Shown here: positions 6,877-10,159 of the stretch, one piece after another
Layout: every line of letters begins with the position of its first letter
Numbering within the stretch: the first letter of the stretch is position 1
NCBI GenBank assembly: GCA_031289835.1
Contig: JAITOW010000038.1
Span: 1 to 10,159, forward strand
Source: Puniceicoccales bacterium
Lineage (GTDB): Bacteria > Verrucomicrobiota > Verrucomicrobiia > Opitutales > JAIRKQ01
Direction of reading: 5' to 3'
Length of the DNA: 10,159 bases
Translations under genes and position numbers: made by a program
Notes under the pieces: model-generated
Seen by the model: the letters and a program-made list of their open reading frames with translations, nothing else
What the model was told of the DNA's origin: nothing
The model's database searches: none

Positions 6877-7803
6877 ATGAGGCCAAGCCTAAATTGTACC
6901 CTAGCAGGAGCGATCATCCCGCAAATTTATATTGCGGATCTGGGTGATTTTTTCAGCTTTGGGGTAATGGCCATTAGTTTTGAAGTTCTCGGAAGCGGTA
7001 GCAAGGGGAACTGTTACCTATTGAGGACTCCTGAGTCGAACATATTGATAGATGTCGGCTTTTCGGGAAGGACTATCGTTTTATTACTCGAACGGCACGG
7101 TCTTTCAATCGACGACATTCATGCAATTTTTATCACCCATGAGCACAATGATCACTGCAACGGAATTAGGGGATTGCGTAAATTGAAGGATGTAATTTTT
7201 TTCGCAAACGAGAAAACGGCGGAAACTATAAATGCTAGAATGTGTAAAGATATTAATTGGGTCGCGTTTGAAAATGAGCGCACATTTCGCTTTAGGGATT
7301 TGGAGGTCACCGCATTTTCACTGCCACACGACGCCGTCGATCCAGTCGGCTATGTTTTTTCCTTGCCGAATTGCTGTGGCACACCGTCTCGCAGGAAAAT
7401 ATGCATAATAACGGATTTGGGCTATGCCCCGCACGGATTAGCGCAGTATGCGAGTGGCGTTGACTGGCTTGTCATAGAGGCAAACCATGATCTGCGATTG
7501 TTGGAACTTGACCTAAAGCGCCCGGTTTACATAAAAAATCGCATCCGCAGCAAATATGGCCACCTTTCCAACGATGCGGCGCTGTCGTTTATTTCTAAAA
7601 ATTACTCAACGAGGTGGAAGAAGATCACCTTCGTTCACCTGAGCAGTGATTGCAACAATCCCGAAATTATACGCAACATGCTGCGAAAATATAACTTTCC
7701 GAAAAGCTTGGAGTTTGAAATTGCGGATCCACTTGCAAATGGATGTAATAGGGAGGCGTGTGATCAGAACTCGATGTCGATAACCGCTCCCACCGGGGCA
7801 TGA
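6877..7803 (+). CDS. Metallo-beta-lactamase-fold hydrolase, WalJ/YycJ type
   Basis: This is a 308-aa metal-dependent hydrolase of the YycJ/WalJ group; members are reported as nucleases or DNA-processing phosphodiesterases. Visible motifs are VLGSGSKGNCYLL (37-49), the metal-binding THEHNDH (H88, H90, D92, H93), LPHDAVDPVGYVF (H151), ITDLGY (D180), EANHD (201-205), RIRSKYGHLSND (H229) and VHLSSDCNNPE (H254). The metal site looks complete. Start choice is uncertain: the ATG at 6877 has a strong AAGGAG at 6864-6869 with a 7-base gap, but it gives a 30-residue extension ahead of the MAISFEVLGSGS start that fits the family (ATG at 6967, poor Shine-Dalgarno). The last 40 bases overlap the convergent exonuclease III gene, so the final 13 residues are an unusual tail. 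Confidence 0.88.
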   Translation: MRPSLNCTLAGAIIPQIYIADLGDFFSFGVMAISFEVLGSGSKGNCYLLRTPESNILIDVGFSGRTIVLLLERHGLSIDDIHAIFITHEHNDHCNGIRGLRKLKDVIFFANEKTAETINARMCKDINWVAFENERTFRFRDLEVTAFSLPHDAVDPVGYVFSLPNCCGTPSRRKICIITDLGYAPHGLAQYASGVDWLVIEANHDLRLLELDLKRPVYIKNRIRSKYGHLSNDAALSFISKNYSTRWKKITFVHLSSDCNNPEIIRNMLRKYNFPKSLEFEIADPLANGCNREACDQNSMSITAPTGA

Positions 7804-8546
7804 TCCGAACCGCATACGTTGGCGTATATTTTTGACTGGATGATGCTTTGTCGTAAAACTTCGCTGGCTAGTATGTAGTCGATTCTCCAGCCAACATTTC
7901 TTTCCCGTGCTTTTGCGCGATATGACCACCAACTATATTGATTTTCATCATGTGGATGCCGATGGCGGAACGTATCTATAAATCCACCGGCCAATATGTT
8001 TGAAAATCCTCGCCGTTCTTCATCCGTAAACCCGGCACTGAAATGGTTCTGCGACGGATTAGCAAGGTCTATTTCTTCGCGGGCAACATTGAAGTCTCCG
8101 CACACAATCGTTGGTTTCACCGTTGCCAAACCGCGGACGAATTCGGCAAATTTTACGTCCCATACCTGGAAACGAAACTGTAACCGCGCCAGGTTTGCGC
8201 CGGAATTTGGCGTATAAACATTCACGATAAAAAATTGTTCATATTCCAGCAAAATGACTCTGCCCTCATGGAGACCGGTTGTTGCTTCAATGTCCACCTG
8301 CATTGACTTGGATAGCGGTTCATATTTTGCAAAAATTGCCGTTCCCGAATAGCCAGGGCGGATGGCTGAGTTAAATATTTTCACATATTCCGGAAGAACG
8401 ATTTTTGGTATTTGATCCACGGACACCTTGATCTCTTGTAGGCAAATTATGTCCGGGTCTAATTGTTTGACTGTGTCCGTCAGCCCCTTTGAAACTATCG
8501 AACGTAACCCATTAATATTCCAGGAAATGATATTCACAGGATCCAT
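7764..8546 (-). CDS. xth: Exonuclease III / AP endonuclease (ExoIII-APE family)
   Basis: This 260-aa base-excision-repair enzyme cleaves at abasic sites and degrades DNA 3' to 5'. The family motifs are in order with all catalytic residues: IISWNINGLR (N10), CLQEIK (E38, metal ligand), VNVYTPNSG (Y111), CGDFNVA (D151, N153), GWRIDYIL (D223) and GSDHAP (D248, H249). The length is typical of bacterial ExoA/XthA. The start is the ATG at 8546, where the family N-terminus falls; only a weak GGA precedes it. The gene converges on the hydrolase gene with a 40-base overlap of the coding ends. The 178 bases between its start and the tRNA hold no other gene I can see and must contain its promoter, which I could not define. 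Confidence 0.94.
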   Translation of the reverse strand: MDPVNIISWNINGLRSIVSKGLTDTVKQLDPDIICLQEIKVSVDQIPKIVLPEYVKIFNSAIRPGYSGTAIFAKYEPLSKSMQVDIEATTGLHEGRVILLEYEQFFIVNVYTPNSGANLARLQFRFQVWDVKFAEFVRGLATVKPTIVCGDFNVAREEIDLANPSQNHFSAGFTDEERRGFSNILAGGFIDTFRHRHPHDENQYSWWSYRAKARERNVGWRIDYILASEVLRQSIIQSKIYANVCGSDHAPVGAVIDIEF

Positions 8547-8680
8547 GATTTCTATCCGTAGAAAATGCTCAACAAAATCTTTTCAGCATGGTTTTACCAG
8601 GGCCTATTAGCACGATTGGTGAAAGGGAAGGAAGCGATGAAATGGGGAAGCTTTCATTATCCGCTCAACATATTTATTCG

Positions 8681-8709
8681 TTGACATTCCCTTTAAAAGC
8701 GCCTTAAAG
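8681..8709 (+). promoter_or_regulatory. Candidate promoter for tRNA-His
   Basis: A perfect -35 TTGACA (8681-8686) is followed by a 17-base spacer and TTAAAG (8704-8709), a poor -10 box with 3 of 6 matches. Transcription would begin near 8716, about 10 bases before the mature tRNA, which is normal geometry for a tRNA gene. Confidence 0.45.
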
Positions 8710-8724
8710 GTCTGCTCAGCTATT

Positions 8725-8802
8725 GGTGGCAGTAGCTCAGTAGGTTAGAGCATCGGATTGTGGTTCCGAGGGTCGCCGGTTCGAGTCCGGTTTGCCACCC
8801 CA
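8725..8802 (+). tRNA. tRNA-His (anticodon GTG)
   Basis: A complete cloverleaf can be drawn. The acceptor stem pairs 8726-8732 with 8792-8798, including an A-U pair and one G-U pair at its base. The anticodon stem is TCGGA (8753-8757) with TCCGA (8765-8769), holding loop TTGTGGT with anticodon GTG at 8760-8762. The T arm contains GGTTCGAGTCC. The extra G at position -1 (8725) faces C73 (8799), the identity pair of histidine tRNAs. CCA is encoded at 8800-8802. A minus-strand frame across it is a well-known type of false gene. Confidence 0.97.
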
Positions 8803-9275
8803 GGCTCAAAGCCACATAACCCCGAGGTTTGCAGGCAATCTAAGGGAGATGAAAACAAAGCAGTAAAAAAGTATCGAGGACCCAAATTTATATTTATGCT
8901 ACTGAAATGGTATGGCCTTGAGCATAAGGACTCGTGGCGTATCTCAGCGGGATTGAAAAGAGAACCACTGGCAGATTGTATAGTTGTATAGCACGCCACA
9001 CTCGCCACAAAGGGAAAAAGAAGGGGCAAGCTAGGAATCAGCCATGGCCGAGCACACTAAGTAAATGGGAAAAAATAGAAGCCAAAACTGACTAAGAGCT
9101 GAGTTAACATGAAAAATGGGAGCTCGACAGGCTTGGGAAGCAGTGTAACCAAAAAGAACCGTCCTGGCAAAGATTGATCATGAAGATGATTCCGGACAGG
9201 ATTAAAGAAAAAAAAGTGCTCTGGCGAAAGGAGACATGGGAATCGTGCCGAGATTTAGGGGAATGATTGGGATGA
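8803..9275. other. About 470 bases after tRNA-His without a recognisable gene
   Basis: All frames are short or cut by stops. The plus strand is clearly purine-rich (many GAAAA and GGGA runs), which suggests former coding sequence on the plus strand. The longest plus-strand pieces, for example one ending at 8991 and a 28-codon piece starting MKMIPDRIKEKKVLW near 9181, do not resemble any family I know. A minus-strand frame at 8745-9029 exists only because it crosses the tRNA. I see no RNase P RNA, tmRNA or SRP RNA core motifs. It lies between the tRNA and phage tail remnants, so decayed prophage or accessory DNA is the simplest reading. Confidence 0.45.
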
Positions 9276-9910
9276 AAAGATTGGAGTAGAAATTTCAATG
9301 GGGAAGGAGTCGAAGGGAACATCACCGTCGCGGGGACTGTATCTGCGCAGGATCATGCGGTTTTATATGCTAGCGGATGCAGTGTAGCAGTTGAATATTT
9401 TCGAAGATTTGTTCGTGGCCATTGGCGCCAAAAATCTCCACGTATTATTATACGCTTCGGGTTTTGAAGCCTGCAGCTCCCGCAAATTCTCTGAAAATAT
9501 TCAACTGCTAAAACAACTTAAAACAATGGAGAAATCCAGCCTGTGCCAAAGTACAAGTCATTGGGATCTGCTGCCTGGCCGACCATTAACACCCCGGAGG
9601 CCTTCCCCAACTCGATGTAAACGGGGAGATCCCTCCGGAATTCCTACCCTTCGATACCATGACATTTAAGGGTACATTCGGCACGGATACATCCACCACC
9701 GGCGAGGATTTACCGGCCACCGGTATGCTAGATGGCGACATGTATGTGTGCCTAACGGACTACTATAAATCAAGTGGCTCAGTCATCCTTCGCCAGCGGA
9801 CAGCGGGCGATTTATGACGGTACAGCATGGAACACTCTGCCGGCGCAAGGTGCCAGCACGCCCATAGGATCCGTGCTGGCTATGCCGGTAATTTGGCCGC
9901 TGTGCGTACC
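9276..9910 (+). pseudogene. Phage tail-fibre / tail-collar protein, frameshifted remnant
   Basis: Tail-fibre-like peptides can be read in order on the plus strand, but only by switching frame. From 9276 comes GEGVEGNITVAGTVSAQD, then a TGA at 9465 inside a palindrome. From 9522 comes VPKYKSLGSAAWPTINTP. A shift near 9595 (consistent with loss of one base) leads to GGLPQLDVNGEIPPEFLPFD and TMTFKGTFGTD, then GMLDGDMYVCLTDYYKSSGS. Another shift near 9781 gives FASGQRAIYDGTAWNTLPAQ and PIGSVLA, and a third near 9880 gives YAGNLAAV before the similarity stops. The DGTAWNTLPA and IGSVLA..AGNLAAV pieces are typical of phage tail proteins ahead of a collar domain. The gene is clearly dead. The far C-terminal CDG part of a collar domain is absent; excisionase-like sequence begins instead. 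Confidence 0.72.
9385..9510. repeat. 126-base imperfect palindrome with 18-base perfect arms
   Basis: The outer arms TAGCAGTTGAATATTTTC (9385-9402) and its exact reverse complement (9493-9510) are perfect. The centre CGTATTATTATACG (9441-9454) is itself a near-perfect palindrome on the same axis (9447/9448). Aligned without gaps, the two 63-base halves agree at about 41 positions by hand count, roughly half of the positions between the perfect arms. It lies inside the tail pseudogene and is exactly 42 codons long. No clear target-site duplication flanks it. It could be a folded miniature element, a recombination site or a remnant of an invertible tail-fibre segment. Confidence 0.65.
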
Positions 9911-10074
9911 TGCGATTCTATGAACTCTAGCAGATCTTCTTCTCGAAATCTTACCAGGCGGCCAACTTTGATGTGCTTTATTGGGTATCTTTTAGTCGTC
10001 AACCAATCCGTCAAAGTACGCTCTTTTATGCTGAGAAATTCAGCCGCTTCTCTAACGCTTAACAGCTTATAGGC
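9880..10074 (-). pseudogene. Excisionase-family (MerR-like) helix-turn-helix protein, no usable start codon
   Basis: The minus strand from 10074 to the TAG at 9882-9880 gives 64 residues starting AYKLLSVREAAEFLSIKER. This is a clear HTH_17/excisionase DNA-binding domain. The helix-turn-helix is VREAAEFLSIKERTLTDWL, followed by the wing KVGRLVRFREEDLLEFIES that ends in the usual C-terminal helix. The domain is full length and its sequence is undamaged. However, a TAA stands three codons before KLL and no ATG, GTG or TTG lies ahead of the domain; the first TTG is inside helix 2. The true N-terminus has probably been replaced by the tandem repeat at 10081-10159, unless a CTG at 10065 is used without a Shine-Dalgarno sequence. 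Its 3' end overlaps the tail remnant on the other strand. Confidence 0.7.
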
Positions 10075-10080
10075 TTATGC

Positions 10081-10159
10081 TGCTGGGTTGCTGGGTTGCT
10101 GGGTTGCTGGGTTGCTGGGTTGCTGGGTTGCTGGGTTGCTGGGTTGCTGGGTTGCTGGG
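10081..10159. repeat. Perfect 8-base tandem repeat (TGCTGGGT), about 9.9 copies, open at the window end
   Basis: Nine full copies plus seven bases of a tenth, without a single mismatch, run to the last base. Read on the minus strand, the tract is open in every frame and encodes the cycle PSNPATQQ. On the plus strand it is also open. All three minus-strand frames meet a stop (10077, 10069 or 10061) before or within the start of the HTH frame. A tract this perfect is recent and probably variable in copy number. Confidence 0.95.

Larger units (their letters stand above)
9276..10074. mobile_element. Prophage remnant near tRNA-His
   Basis: A decayed tail-fibre gene on the plus strand and a facing excisionase-type HTH frame on the minus strand lie within 800 bases, about 470 bases downstream of tRNA-His. 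tRNA 3' ends are common phage integration sites. No integrase and no second copy of the tRNA 3' end (attachment repeat) is visible in the window, so the integration site is inferred only. The element may continue beyond the window end. Confidence 0.55.

Noticed and set aside
8745..9029. Minus-strand 94-codon frame after and across tRNA-His
   Set aside because: Its end is the antisense of the tRNA (the familiar false NRTRTGDPRNHNPML-type peptide) and the rest resembles nothing.
9351..9463. Tandem protein repeat with a shared LYASG motif (9363 and 9445)
   Set aside because: The two copies lie in different frames and agree at only about 14 of 24 bases, so chance is likely.
9385..9510. Integron attC site
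   Set aside because: GTTGAAT and ATTCAAC match the GTTRRRY and RYYYAAC core consensus, but they occur in the reverse order for an attC, and no integrase or cassette array is present.
9391..9669. Plus-strand 92-codon frame starting at a TTG
   Set aside because: It begins inside the palindrome, has no ribosome site and runs out of frame across the tail-fibre remnant.
9827..10072. Plus-strand 81-codon frame across the HTH region
   Set aside because: It is the antisense of the clear excisionase-type domain fused to the end of the tail remnant; no family resemblance of its own after residue 30.
10060..10159. Phase variation of the HTH gene by translation through the 8-base repeat
   Set aside because: All three minus-strand frames leaving the repeat hit stops at 10077-10075, 10069-10067 or 10061-10059, so no copy number fuses the repeat to the HTH domain.

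Overview
The window reads as a bacterial chromosome of moderate GC with a Gram-negative outer membrane. It carries the first committed steps of lipid A synthesis: a fused LpxC-FabZ gene followed directly by lpxA. That fusion is known from Bacteroidetes and from Verrucomicrobia and relatives. Together with the style of the omega subunit and of the symporter, it makes a verrucomicrobial (PVC-type) organism my best guess. This is inference from gene content only; no 16S rRNA is present.

Layout. Bases 1-284 (minus) hold the 5' part of an unrecognised gene with its own good promoter, leaving the window at base 1. Bases 379-1623 (minus) encode an MFS transporter. Divergent from it, 1702-2400 (plus) is a tight rpoZ-smpB pair. 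Convergent to smpB, 2405-3604 (minus) is an SDF-family (dicarboxylate/amino acid:cation) symporter with unusual substrate-site residues. A 254-base gap with two dyads leads into lpxC-fabZ (3859-5184) and lpxA (5188-5955), an evident operon. Then come an unrecognised 225-aa acidic protein (6157-6834) and a WalJ/YycJ-type metallo-beta-lactamase-fold hydrolase (6877-7803). The 3' end of the latter overlaps by 40 bases the end of a convergent exonuclease III-type gene (7764-8546, minus). tRNA-His(GTG) lies at 8725-8802 with a plausible promoter.

Downstream of the tRNA the character changes. About 470 bases hold no recognisable gene. Next comes a decayed phage tail-fibre/collar gene readable only through several frameshifts (about 9276-9910), which contains a 126-base imperfect palindrome (9385-9510). 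A startless excisionase-type helix-turn-helix reading frame follows on the minus strand (9880-10074), and the window ends in about ten perfect copies of an 8-base tandem repeat (10081-10159). The right end is best read as a prophage remnant next to a tRNA gene.

The left 8.7 kb is ordinary housekeeping and transport. I did not find a clearly new multi-gene system. The items most worth a second look are the palindrome inside the tail pseudogene, the tandem repeat at the end, the altered symporter site and the two unrecognised proteins.
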